Assembly: GCF_000004195.4 (NCBI RefSeq) | Contig: NC_030683.2 | Location: forward strand, 45,521,358-45,585,357 | Direction of reading: 5' to 3' | Length of the DNA: 64,000 nt | From: Xenopus tropicalis | Lineage: Eukaryota; Chordata; Amphibia; Anura; Pipidae | Notes under the pieces: model-generated | What the model saw: only the letters and a program-made list of their open reading frames with translations | Database searches by the model: none | What the model was told of the DNA's origin: nothing | Position numbers and translations under genes: made by a program | In this document: positions 48,201-59,239 of the stretch, piece by piece | Position numbering within the stretch: position 1 is the first letter of the stretch | Layout: each line of letters begins with the position of its first letter

Positions 48201-48249
48201 AAAGTGGGCGGAGCCCATTCAGTGACTTCATGTTTTTCAACCCAACATG
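45247..48249. mobile_element. 3-kb inverted-ended element filled with GC-box/CCAAT units
   Basis: Ends ATGTTGGGTTGAAAA (45247-45261) and TTTTCAACCCAACAT (48235-48249) are exact inverted repeats. After a (CTT)n tract (45298-45327) come about 18 diverged units, period roughly 107-170 bp. A typical unit has GTGGGCGGAGCCACCAACAG then CCAATCAGATTTCACC, then often TTTTATTGGTTT, then CTGCTGCCATTCTCACA and GGTCCCCAAACTTTGCACAG, and often the palindrome AGTCACTGGGTGACT. CCAAT positions include 45648, 45813, 46087, 46252, 46399, 46548, 46678, 46828, 46949, 47097, 47267, 47396, 47503, 47655, 47796, 47919 and 48072. No transposase. Confidence 0.85.
45298..45327. repeat. (CTT)n microsatellite
   Basis: TTCTTC repeats with one or two interruptions at the left end of the array element. 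Confidence 0.9.
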
Positions 48250-50359
48250 AAGTTTGTTCTCAAACTTCCCTTTCTAGTTTAGTAATGCAATTTTTTAAAA
48301 GGGATTCTGTTGTGATTTTTATGGTGTTCTTTTTTATTTCTAAATTACACTGTTTACATAGCAGATAATTCACTCTACCAATTAAATTTTATTCTTGAAC
48401 CAATAAATTTATTTTTTAAGTGGTAACCTTGGTGTGTAGGCGCCATCTCAGTGAACTGTGCCTGAGTCTGAGCTTTCAGAAGGAGCCAGCGCTACACATT
48501 AGAACTGCTTTCAGATAACCCAGATAACCCAGATAAGCTGCTATTTTGCTACCTTCCCCATGGAGAAGCTCTATTAACCGATGAGTTAAAAAAAAACAAA
48601 AAAACTAACCACTGTTAATAAATATCATTTTTCTGTAAGTTTTCCAAAGACTGTGAATCTGAAAAATATTTTAGCAGGTTAAAATGATAAATATATTACT
48701 TTAATGAAAATCCCACTGATAATGACAGGGAGACTACTATAGAGGAGTGTAGGAAAGCACACATATTGTTACTTTTCTGTGGTATGTCTTCATAAGCAGA
48801 GTAATCCCAGATGGTCACACACTTCTTTGCGTGCACTGTGCTTTGCAATGAAAACGAAGGAATTACCTTGTTGCTATATTTCTGTACACACAATGCATGT
48901 GGTAACATTGTTTGTTTTTTTGCCATAACTTCTCAGCACTTCCTTCTTATATGATCCTAAAGGAATTTAAAAAATGCACAAGCATTCAATGGGATTTTGC
49001 AAACAAAATTCCTCTTGTGATGATATTTAAAAAGGTGATTTCTCTTTCTCTCTACCCTCAATTTATTTCCTATTGTTTTGATTGCTGCTTTTATTTGGAA
49101 GTTGTTATGATCTTCTTTCAATAGACTATAAAATGAAATCCAAAGCAGTATTAGGAATGTCAAACAATTTGTGCACCAAGAGCAAGTTGTTAAAAAAAAT
49201 GGCAAAATGTGGTTCAGTCTTTCTGGCCTACACTTAGACAAATGGATTGAAATTAATCAGCAAAATATTTGTTGATCTATTTCCAAGACATCCAAAAACC
49301 GGCTTAGAATTTAGACTGTGTACCCTCTGGGTCTAAGAATAAACTATAGTATATACATACAAAATGTTCAAAGTTAAATGATAATCCTTTAAATCCTTAT
49401 TCTAGAAAAATGTTTAAAATGGGTAATACACACAGAAGAGCAAATAAAAATTCCTTACTTTACACAAGGCTGTTACCTGAAAAGATATTTTTAGAAAATG
49501 TGTGTGTATGTATATATACACCTTCCTTTATAGAACAGGGCAAGGGGTAAAACTCGCAATAGAATTTGCATCTTGCAGCAATCATAGATTACAGTGCAAA
49601 GGACTGTACCTCTATCATTATGCAGAACTACCTGCATTTGGCAGCACATGGAAGTCTTCTGTCACACCCCTAGTTTGTCATTTCAAATGTTCAAGCAAGA
49701 TGCTAGGGAAAGCTGTACTTACCTCCTGCTTATGGGACAAGGCACAGAGAGCAGATCACATGGCTGAAATGGCTAGGCACAAATACTTTCTCCATAGAGC
49801 TGTAAGCGATTCAATTTGGGGTCCATAGGACTCTTGTGCTTGTGGATATCCCTTCATAAATGAGGCCTTTTGAAAGAGATATAATGTACATAAGCATTTT
49901 ATACCTGTGTATGTATAAGAATCTTAAAGGCAGAAAAGGCAAAATAAGACCAAGTGCACATATTCATGTGTCTATGGACATTTTTCATATGCATGCCTAA
50001 CTGAATCAGCTCAAGGTTTTAGTCATAAGTACAAAAAACATCTAATCATACATCATTATATGTGTATTCTTATCTTTTTTGCAAAATAAACAATAAAATG
50101 ACCAAGCACGACAAGACAAATGGCTTGTTTTGAAGATGTTGCATCCTGAAGAGCTGTATCAGGCACACTTTTAGACAGGTCTTTTTGAACCAATGTTTTT
50201 ATTAGAAGCAGGCCTTTAAATTGTGTGTAACATATGGTCTTCCTAATATTATTAATGTGTGAAAATGGCAGTATATGAGGAAAGGCTCGTCCAATAGGAA
50301 AAAAAGCACTTAGCTTCTACCGAGTTGTGTCTCTAAAGAAACATCCAATAGATTTCAGG
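48250..50359. other. unassigned non-coding DNA
   Basis: No repeat termini or gene families recognised. A 108-codon plus frame at 49502-49828 has no recognisable motif and begins in TA-rich DNA. Confidence 0.45.
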
Positions 50360-50755
50360 GTGCGGGTTCTCATCATTAGTTTGGAGCCACATGGCTAGGT
50401 ATGAAGCAGGTTACCAGGAGACAGGAGCAAGGAATCTTGAGCACAGAACTTTACTAGAAACTCAAGGTACAAGAACAAAGATTACCAAGAACTCAGGAAC
50501 AGCACGTTACATAACAAGGTCAGAAACAACACAGAATGCAGATTCAGGAACAATCACCATATGAAGTTAGCAAAATGATCCAGTAAGGACCAAATGTGGG
50601 AGGGACCTTTTAAAGGGAACAGAATGAGTAATTGCCAACACTTGGCAAATGGCAGGAAAATAAGGCTACAAGGTACTTGTACAAAGTACAGTAAATAATA
50701 ATAGCACAGCACTGTACAGCCACTGAACAGGCCATGCAGGGTTCAAGTCCTTAGT
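50360..50755 (-). repeat. LTR-like dispersed repeat (tentative)
   Basis: Non-coding text rich in 'caggaac', 'caggagacaggagcaaggaa' and 'gcacagaactttactag' words; in this style it resembles the LTR of frog gypsy elements read on the minus strand. No boundaries or target duplication identified. Confidence 0.3.
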
Positions 50756-50763
50756 TCCTTATA

Positions 50764-51085
50764 CAGGTATAGGACCCGTTATCCAGAATGCACAGGACCA
50801 AGGGTATTCCAGATAAGGGGTCGTTCCATAATTTGGATCTCCATTCCTTAACTCTACTAAAAAATCAATAAAACATTAATTAAACCCAAATAGGGTTGTT
50901 TTGCATCCAATAAGGGGTATTTATATCTTAGTTGGGATCAATTACAAGGTACTGTTTCATTATTACAGAGAAAAAGGAAATCAGTTTTAAAATTCTTAAT
51001 TATTTGATTAAAATTAAGGAGACATGCTTTCTGTAATTCAGAGCTTTCAGGATAACGGGTTTCCGGATAAGGGATCCCATACCTG
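50764..51085 (+). repeat. CAGGTATGGGA-family MITE, full length
   Basis: Ends CAGGTATAGGACCCGTTATC and GATAAGGGATCCCATACCTG with TA on both sides (50762-50763, 51086-51087), giving a TA target duplication for the family. Confidence 0.9.
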
Positions 51086-51135
51086 TACTAGGTCAGTCAA
51101 ACTTTTAATAATGCTAATATCCAAATCACTGTAAT

Positions 51136-51190
51136 TAGCATCCTGAAAGCTCTGAATTACAGAAAGCATGTCTCCCATAGACTTAATTTT
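51136..51190 (-). repeat. inverted partial copy of the adjacent MITE
   Basis: TCCTGAAAGCTCTGAATTAC onward is the reverse complement of about 51006-51055, and retains 'catagac' words missing from the main copy. The two can pair as a hairpin. Confidence 0.8.
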
Positions 51191-51780
51191 ATTTATGCTG
51201 ATAAGTATGCATATACTTTTGTATTATGGACAGTATGGAAGGTTTCCATGGGATGAATGAATAAGAAACTAGTTTCACCATAAATATGACAAAAATAAAG
51301 CTCCCATTAAACTGTGTTAAATATCTTCCAGTCAGAATAGGGATATGTCTTGCCCAAACTAGTGTATTTCCCCTTAGGCTTGTGCACACTGAAAACATTA
51401 AAACAAGAGGGTCAGTGCTTGATCTGAGACCTTATCTCTCCAACACCTTCTTCTTTCATTTCCTTACAACTTAGATACTAATAATATGTTACACCTGTAT
51501 AGATTCAAGGATTCTAATATATACAGTATATTTAAATACCCGTCCCATCACAGTGATGTGCCTTTATTTTCACTTTAAAATCAGAAATGCTAAAAGTGTT
51601 TTTTGCATGTTATGCAATTATTTCATTGTGTCATCTATTTCAGACAATCTCTGAATACTTTCCTTATCTGTAGATATAGAATGGAGTCAAGAAGTCAAAC
51701 AGGAAAAACTCTAGACAGCTTATTAAGTCTTCTGACTCCTTCCATATCATTGCTCCTCTGCATCCTCTTGTGAGGGGGAA

Positions 51781-51835
<55 letters not shown>

Positions 51836-51872
51836 CTAGTATATATATATACACTTTATATAAAAAGGAAAT

Positions 51873-51903
<31 letters not shown>

Positions 51904-51945
51904 CATATACACAAAAGAAACAAAGAAACAAAAGAAACGTGGTTT
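51191..51945. other. unassigned DNA ending in microsatellites
   Basis: (CT)n then (TA)n at 51785-51834 and (TA)n at 51881-51904; otherwise nothing recognised. Confidence 0.6.
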
Positions 51946-51947
51946 GT

Positions 51948-52352
51948 CCCTGAAGAAGAACACATTTAGGGGCCGATTTACGAATCCACAAACGGATCAA
52001 AAGCGTCCGAATGCATTTTTTTGTAATGATCGGTATTTTGCGATTTTTCCCTCGCCGTCACAACTTTTTCTTAAATTGTTGTGACGTTTTCGTAGCCGTT
52101 ACGACTTGCGCGAATTGTCGCAACTTTTTCGTAGCCGTCGCAAAAAAATCGGAAAGGTTTGCCCGCCGTTTACTAGCGCTCAATACAAAAAAGTTGCGAC
52201 AATTCGCGCAAGTCGTTACGGCTACGAAAAAGTTGCGACAAATTGCGCAAATCGTAACGGCTATGAAAAAGTTGGGACAATTCACGAAAAGTCGCGCCGG
52301 TGACGAAAAAATCGCAAAAAATCAGCCCCTTAGTGTTCGAAACGTTGGATTA
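51948..52352 (+). ncRNA. hammerhead-like motif split by a MITE
   Basis: Left half CCCTGAAGAAGAACACATTTA (51948-51968, spanning the TTA duplication) and right half GTGTTCGAAACGTTGG (52333-52348). CTGAAGA fits the hammerhead core CUGANGA exactly; GAACAC pairs perfectly with GTGTTC as stem II; GAAA follows. The tail TTAATAAAG resembles the other Penelope-type tails here. The 361-bp MITE sits in the stem-II loop. Core identity is seen; catalytic ability and stems I/III are not established. Confidence 0.55.
51969..52329. repeat. MITE with TTA duplication in the hammerhead loop
   Basis: Ends GGGGCCGATTTACGAATCC and AAAAAATCAGCCCC; TTA on both sides (51966-51968, 52330-52332). Interior alternates 'cgcaactttttcgtagccgt' and its complement, as in 24402-24676 and 61000-61468. 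No credible coding. Confidence 0.85.
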
Positions 52353-52407
52353 ATAAAGATTTTTTGTTCTTTTTTAAAGTCCCTGTGTGTGCGGCACTCT
52401 GTTCTTC

Positions 52408-52409
<2 letters not shown>

Positions 52410-52437
<28 letters not shown>
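52410..52437. repeat. (TA)n microsatellite
   Basis: Follows the Penelope-type tail, in the same way as at 34326. Confidence 0.9.
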
Positions 52438-52441
<4 letters not shown>

Positions 52442-52859
52442 GCTCTTTATTCATCTATACATTTCATGAATACATACATATATTTCATGACCATGACATG
52501 ATAACCTCATTATATTTTTTTGCAAATTCCTGAAAATACTAAATTTTGAGGGCATGTAATCTACTTTTTCCATGTGACAATTTGTTGGAAGTTCAGCTGC
52601 AACATAGAATCGAGTGTAGTTCTTTTACTTGGATTGACAGATAGCTACACATATTCACATCCTCAAGCATATTTGTATATCTATATATATATATATATAC
52701 CTATGCAGCTCATCTGTTAAAATACTATCCCACTAAGCCGACTGCATTATTCCATTAAAATTTAGTTAGCATTTATATTTTATTTTGTGGTTGTGGTTTT
52801 TTAAAAAGTTTAGATTTTCATTGTGCAACTCCCATGCTTGTAATTTCAACTGCTATCTG
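52438..52859. other. unassigned AT-rich DNA
   Basis: Short (TA)n at 52681-52699; no gene. Confidence 0.5.
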
Positions 52860-53080
52860 ATTGTTAGGTGTTTTATTTTGTATTGTTTTTTGGTTATGTA
52901 GCTTTTTGTTCAGCATCTCTCCAGTGTGGTATTCCAGCAGCAATCTGGTTGCTAGGGTCCTATTTACCCTAGCAACCAGGCAGTAGTACAAGAGATGAAA
53001 ATATGAATCAGAGAGGGCCCGAATAGAAAGATAAATAATAAAAAGTAACAATAGCAAAATTGTAGGCTAGGTTTTGGCTG
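52860..53080. repeat. MITE core with central hairpin
   Basis: GGTTGCTAGGGTCC, spacer TATTTA, then CCCTAGCAACC form a near-perfect hairpin; downstream 'aatagaaagataaataataa' and 'agtaacaatagcaaaattgt' are typical of an abundant Xenopus MITE. Termini not resolved. Confidence 0.55.
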
Positions 53081-54441
53081 CTGGGGTCAGTGACCCTCAT
53101 TTGAAAGCTAAAAAGCGTCAGAAGAGGAAGACAGATAATTTAAAAAACACTAATAATACAAAAGCCAATGAGTGCAATCGCATATGTTTGCAGCAAAATC
53201 TACCCCTAAGTGACCTTCTAACTAAGATTTCAAGAATATCTAGTAGAGCAAATAAGCATTTTCCCCAAATGCTTTCCTCTATTGGCCTTCAGTCTGGGCC
53301 AATGGTTCTGAGCCCCCCAAGGGGTAGCCTATTAGTCTGGGAACCACTGTTACAACCTCTTCAATGTAAAGAACTAGACTGGTTGCCGCCTCCAATTTCT
53401 TAATTGTTCTTGTTGCTGACAGTACAGCCTATGGAGTCGTGCAGGGCACAGACAGAACACCGATATACTATAGCTTCTCAGAGGCAGGGCACCTTGACCT
53501 TTCTCTTTCTGTGTCTTTGTACTTGCTGCACTGTGTTTGCTTACTATAGCTCTGCAAAAAATGTTCAGGCTATATAAATAAACTATAATGACCATTTGAA
53601 CTGGTGTTTTACAGACTTTATTAGAAGATAAGTATGTTTATATTTCTAATTTAAGCTCTCCATGAGTCTCAAATGCATTTGATATAGCATAGCAATATAA
53701 CATGGGTTAAACAGATATTTATTTAAAAAAAATAACATTTTTATGAAATTAACCAAAAAAAGAACAAGAAAGGGATATATTTTTGTGCAGTTGTTTTTTT
53801 TTGCAATTTAGTTTTTACACTGACAATGTAAAACATATTATTATACTTTTGTGACCATGTTATACAAATTCTGCTGATATCTATGTAAAATGATGACATA
53901 CTAGATGGTCTGAAGTCAATGCTCCTATGCAATGGGAATATAAAAAATTTGCTTCAAAATGTATTTTGTATTTTTAGTACTTTATTTTTCATTCTTAGTA
54001 TTTATTAATCTGCATTATTTTAATAAACACCATTGTCTCTTTCTTTAAAGAGTAAATCTTTTATAAATACATTTTTAAAAATATATACATACATTTCTTT
54101 GAATCCATCCACGTAGAGGTATATCCCAATCTATTAAAAAAGTATACATAATATATATATTGTCAACACATTTGAATTGACAACTGATTCTTCTAAAAAA
54201 AACCCGGATATCTCCTCATCGTGTGCTCATTGCTGCAAAACAAACAATAAGATGCTCACAAGCCAACTCAACAAAAAACAAACGCCATTATAGATGCCAG
54301 CTTGGAAAACTCCAATAGAAACATCTGGTAAGTAAACCTTTTGCTTATTTATTAGAATGGTTCTAGTTGAGCTTCAAACTCTTATCCTTAATATACAAAT
54401 CAGCAAAATGACAAGTATTTGATATACTGTACATATGTATG
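53081..54441. other. unassigned DNA
   Basis: AT-rich with poly-A/T runs (53760-54070). The tract near 53350-53590 ends GGCTATATAAATAAACTATA, possibly a decayed SINE/L2 tail. No gene. Confidence 0.4.
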
Positions 54442-54558
54442 CAGGCCCGATTTGTGGCGAGGCCACAAAGGTCCAGTCCTAGGGCGAAACTAATTTAGGG
54501 CTGGCATGCGCCCAAGCCGCACTGGCCTCGGGGTGCCCTGATAACAAATCTGGCCCTG
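54442..54558. repeat. short MITE with CAGGCCCGATTTGTGG end
   Basis: CAGGCCCGATTTGT and ACAAATCTGGCCCTG are inverted ends; 117 bp, GC-richer than its surroundings. A related fragment is at 42570-42615. Confidence 0.7.
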
Positions 54559-54604
54559 TGTATATGTGTCCAATATAGTCCAATATGGTCCAATATAGTC
54601 TTTA

Positions 54605-54690
54605 TTCAACATTTCGGCACAGACTTAAGTATTCATCAGGAATTCAAACCACTGATGAAGGCTTACACACATCACGTTGAATATATATGT
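54605..54690. ncRNA. opposed pair of hammerhead-like tails
   Basis: On the minus strand 54641-54608 reads CCTGATGAATACTTAAGTC then TGTGCCGAAATGTTG: the CUGAUGA and GAAA boxes are both exact, but stem II has lost pairing on one side. On the plus strand 54648-54685 ACTGATGAAGGCTTACAC then ATCACGTTGAA keeps CUGAUGA but not GAAA. The two face each other across about 6 bp. Confidence 0.45.
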
Positions 54691-56514
54691 GTGTGCTGGA
54701 TTATATTTGACATAACTATTTGTTTTGCTGAGCACCCAGGCATTTCTGGTTTGTAATATGTTGTGTACTTTTTGTTGTATTTAGATATATAATTTTTATT
54801 TTCCTTGTTTAAATGAAAACTGAAAGTATGAAGAGCAGCTGTTTTATGGTTGAAGGCTTTACACTTATATGTACAACTGCTTGCACATATATCACTACAA
54901 ATTGCAACTTGCAAGTATCAGTGCAGTTTTCTGATAACAGGAACACTGGCCCGAGGCACTCCCGGGTGACTGAATATTTCCTTTTCCTGATTTTCCATAG
55001 CAGTTGATGTTTAACATTTTTTAATGAAAGGTGCCGAAGAAGATGTATTTTATTTAAGCAGTTTGTAACACTTATCTGTAAAACATTAAGATACAGTAAA
55101 TAAGACTCCCCGGGATAAAATTCCTGTTATTATTACTATTAAGTGCCATTCAACTCCTGATGACCATATGGATAGTGTTTCTTCAGAAATGTATTCTGTT
55201 TCAGGCATCGGGCATGTTCCTTGCCTATACAACTTGTTGTTTCTTTTTCTCTCCATTTAACTTTTCCCAGAGATAAGGCAGCTTCAATGTCATCATGTAT
55301 GTTTCAAGTGGAACACCTGGCATGATTTGGACAAGGATCCTTCTTATTTACTTGCCTTCCACAATACTCTTAAACACTAAAGTTCAAAGCCATCAAAATA
55401 CTCTTTGCTCTGCTACATATCTTCATTGTCCAGCTTTTACATCCATAAACACTCATAGAAAATACAATAACCTAGTGCAATGCAATTCTGTCATATTTCT
55501 TGACTACTGGATACTTTGTTGTCAAAAATAATAATAAGCTATGCAAGTATGTGTTACTTAACATTTTTGGTAAATATATTTCACTATGCTAATTCTACAA
55601 CAAGCCTTCATGTGGAGGAAACATCACTCAGCATTGTGGTATACATCTCAAATTCATACAGCAAGAGAAACACAGTTAAGTGCCTATTGAATATGTTTTC
55701 TTTTTACCAGGGGATGAAACAGTCAGTCTATCCTGAGTTTAAATGAGGAACTGTTGAAAGAATAAACACATTATACAAGCAAATCTACAAGAACAAGGAG
55801 AAACAACAAAACAATATTAATAGGTACCTTTCTTCTATAAAAGATAATTGTTTAAATTCTCTCCTTTTCTTAATAGAAAATACATTTTTGGATAAAATCA
55901 TTCTTATTATAAGCAGACTGGTAGAAGCAACTTCCCTGGGTACCCTTTGTTTTATTATATGCAGAGGTAGAGGCTTCTCTCTCTCTATGCATTATACTAG
56001 AAAAACAGAGCTTGAAGTTAAATGCATTAATTCAGACACTGAACTGAAAATATACACAGTAACCACTCTGGTTATTCAGTTTATTTGCACTGACCAAACA
56101 AGTTTATAACAAATGTAAATTTGGATTTAAGTCTTTGAATTTTAAGGATGTATCTTTCCTATGAAACCAACAGTTCTGGATGCATTTTGGCCACAGAGAG
56201 ATGAAAATATCATTTGCATGTCACCTCCCATACAGGGAAAGCTGAAATCTCTCAAATGGTTTTAAGACAATTCTATGTATGTAAATATATCCAATTATAA
56301 GTAGATTGTCTCTGTATTTACAAACTTTCTCTGTATACAGTGGCAGGATTATATGCTACCTTCAGTCTGCATCACCTTCCACTGGATATTGAGTGTTCAC
56401 TGATAAAATTAATATTGGCCTGGAACATAATATATGAACTTGTATAGAGAACTGACTGATGTATAGATTACAAACATATGGAACATTTTCTAGTAGGGCC
56501 AGTGTTGTTAGTCT
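54691..56514. other. unassigned non-coding DNA
   Basis: No family recognised; 55140-55560 has non-AT-rich text that may be an old retroelement but shows no motif. (CT)-rich patch at 55974-55988. Confidence 0.4.
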
Positions 56515-57120
56515 AAGGGGTGCGTCCTTTGTCTTTTGAGTTTCAATTTTTTTATAAATGATCTTGGATTGGCATTGTAAGTACTTTTTCTTCTTTTGCT
56601 GATGACACTAAATTGAACTAATTGTACAAAACTATAAGTTCCATGCAGGATGTTTCCACTTTGCAGAGAGATTTGAATAAATTGGAGAATTATGCAGCAA
56701 AATGGCAAATGAGATTTAACATTGATAAATGCAAGCTTATGCAATGGGAACCTCCTTTTTAAGGTTTTGGATTTTATTGCGGATAACAGACTTTGAAACT
56801 TTAGGCAGTATCACTGAGTATCTACCACAACTAACAAAGTACTCCCTTATATAAATAAGTAAATCAACAGGTGCATAATGATGGCTCTTTATAGACCCCT
56901 GCTATGAGCTCGGTTTGGACCTCTTTCCTTAGGAAGGATATACAGTGACTTAAAAGTGTGAAAGGACATGCAACTAAACTGTTTAAGGAAATTGAACAAT
57001 TAAACTAAGGGGTTAAGAGTATCAACATTGAGTTTGTTTTTACTGGAGAGAAAGAGCTTGAAAGGGGGGCATAATGACTCTAAAATAGAACACTATAGAC
57101 AAATAACTTGGGATCCTTTT
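56515..57120 (+). pseudogene. CR1-like LINE reverse transcriptase remnant
   Basis: Plus strand, in several frames: GIVSTFFFFADDTKLN (catalytic FADD box), SMQDVSTLQRDLNKLENYAA, KWQMRFNIDKCKLMQW, then DNRL-like, and further on LFLLERKSLKGGHN. This is the order of palm and thumb of CR1-group reverse transcriptases. Numerous stops and frameshifts; no 3' tail found. Ancient compared with the L2 piece at 21164-21833. Confidence 0.75.
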
Positions 57121-57796
57121 TTATCTAAAAAAGGACAAAAAACAAAAGGCTGCACTCAGTGAATTGCTAGGGTGATTGGGATATATTTTTCTTTTTAGGA
57201 GATACAAAATTCTGAATGACAAAATGGTTAAAACTGCCCTGTGTACCATTGCATTTAAAGGTAATACACAAATCTTATGGAGAAACCAAAACAGAGAACA
57301 CGTCACTATTATCTTTTGAGCTATACTGATACATCTGCTCATGAGTCACAATCGATACACATATTTTATTTTCATTAATTTTAATGTATGTATTTCTCCA
57401 TTTGAAAAAAAGTTATTCCTCAATTTCATTTTTACCATGAAAACTGTATTGTGTAGTACTATAATACCAAAATATTTCCAGTGTGTATTAAAAAAATGGT
57501 TGGATCAGTCTCTATATGCTACAATAGCTTTATCCTTGCTGTTTCTTAAATCATAAATACTATCAAAAACAGAAGACAAAGCCATCAGTAAGAAAGATAG
57601 TTCTTCTTGATCTTTTGGCCATGAACCCATTCTATAACAATCAAACTTGCAAACTTTATTTTATTTTTTCCCCAGTTAATTAAAACAGTGAGATGTTCTC
57701 TAAAATATGCCAGTGCTCAAAAATAAAAAAAAATGTGGTTGTGGTTATGATTTTGTGTTTTATTATATTCCACCTTGGGCCAGAACATGTGTAGTA
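57121..57796. other. unassigned DNA
   Basis: No gene or termini recognised; A-rich runs near 57720. Confidence 0.5.
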
Positions 57797-58108
57797 CATG
57801 TATGGGATTTGTTATGTGGATACCCATTATCCAGAAACCTCCAAATTACTTAAAGGCCATCTCCCATAAAGCCCATTATCAGCAAATAATTCACATTTTC
57901 TTCACCTTTTCCTTTGTAATAATAAAACTGTTTCTTGTGCTTGATCTGAACTAAGATATAATTAATCCTTACTGAAGGCAAAACAATACAGTTGGGTTTA
58001 ATTAACATTTAAACTATTTTTATTAGGTATTAAAGCATGATGATCCAAAATACAGAAAGATTCCTTATCCGGAAAACCCCAGGTCCTGAGCAATAGATCC
58101 CATACCTG
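57797..58108 (+). repeat. CAGGTATGGGA-family MITE, full length
   Basis: Ends CATGTATGGGATTTGTTATG (one change in the first bases) and CAATAGATCCCATACCTG; TA flanks both sides. Interior 'ccatctcccataaagcccat'. Confidence 0.85.
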
Positions 58109-58229
58109 TATGTATCAAATCTGTAAAATGTATATTGAGCAAGCACAGTGAATTTGTCTTTTCTTGACCTGTAATTTTCTCAAGCACCTTTACCAAGTTC
58201 CGTTAATTTTATTTTTTACTTTAATTACA

Positions 58230-58465
58230 TTTAAGTTGTATGTTTCCCTGTCCTCGTGTGTTTCCTCTAGGTAATCCAGTTTTCTGTCACACTCCTAAAA
58301 CATACAGGAATGCTAATTGGCTCCTGATAAAATTAACTATAACATATATATATATATATATAGCATGGGGTTTTATAAGCTCCACTGGGGCAGGGAATGT
58401 TGTACAATTTCTATAAAGCACTGCAGAATATATTGGTGTTATATAATAAAGTATAATAATAATAG
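58230..58465 (+). repeat. tRNA-headed SINE, partial, with L2-type tail
   Basis: CACACTCCTAAAACATACAG, ATTGGCTCCTGATAAAATTA, a (TA)n insertion at 58340-58362, then ATAAGCTCCACTGGGGCAGG and AAAGCACTGCAGAATATATT. Same family as 44215-44530; the head is missing or weak. Confidence 0.75.
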
Positions 58466-58949
58466 TGAGTAAAGTAGTACTCCAGAGTAGTAACCCATAG
58501 CAATTAGGCAGTGAGATCAGAGGCTAACAAGCACCTCACACATACTGAAAGCTTGCCTGTGGATGGGTACAGGAAGCAGTGCAGTGGAGAGTAGCTGGAA
58601 AGCCACAATGAAGTGCCACGGGGTGTAGACGGAGGTAAGGTTAAACAGATCCAGGTCATGGTGGGCTGCAAAGTGTCAAGGTCAGTAGTCAGGCAAGGGT
58701 CAAGATCAGGAATCAGACAGCAGGAGCAATGCCAGGAAACCAAGGGAGAAGAGTACATGCATCCAGTTTGATGTACTGGTGCCAGAAACTTTACTGGCAG
58801 GATAAACGTGCTGATGTTGGTGTCTGTACAAGCCTACATGACAAATAATGTGCCTTCCCACAACTATGCCACTGCTGAGGAGAAGACTGTGTCTGTGCAT
58901 GCATCCAGGAGCAACCCCTGGTTTTAGGAGCAGCCTCTGGATGCAAGGA

Positions 58950-59105
58950 TTCTTGCAATGAAATTGAGCAATAAGTTTTGGAGCATGGATATTGCGTATG
59001 GATTCCCAAGAATTTTCCCTCACTTGAGCAAATACTGCAATTACCCCCTTCTGATTCTGCAATCAAGAATATCTTCAACCTTGAATTCCTCTTGGTTACT
59101 CATAC
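58950..59105 (-). pseudogene. gypsy chromodomain
   Basis: Reads SNQEEFKVEDILDCRIRRG, a stop, LQYLLK, a small frameshift, then SWESIRNIHAPKLIAQFHCK. The order VE.ILD.R, LQYL.KW, SWE, HAP.L...FH is the C-terminal chromodomain of chromoviral integrases, which target histone-marked chromatin in active relatives. Confidence 0.8.
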
Positions 59106-59239
59106 GAACTGGTGGAGGAGAAGGAATAATACATCTAGGAAAGACATTAGCGATAACCGGTTTAAGAAGAGCTGAGTTAAATACTAGATGGCTAGATGGA
59201 TTTGCCAAGTAGGAGGAAGCTTAAGCTGTTAGGCCACTG

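Noticed and set aside
51770..52439. Frames of 104 and 142 codons around the microsatellites and MITE
   Set aside because: They are translations of (CT)n/(TA)n and of the fold-back MITE arms.
58504..59212. Several overlapping frames of 65-118 codons on both strands
   Set aside because: Explained by the decayed gypsy chromodomain and probable LTR on the minus strand; the plus-strand frames are shadows.
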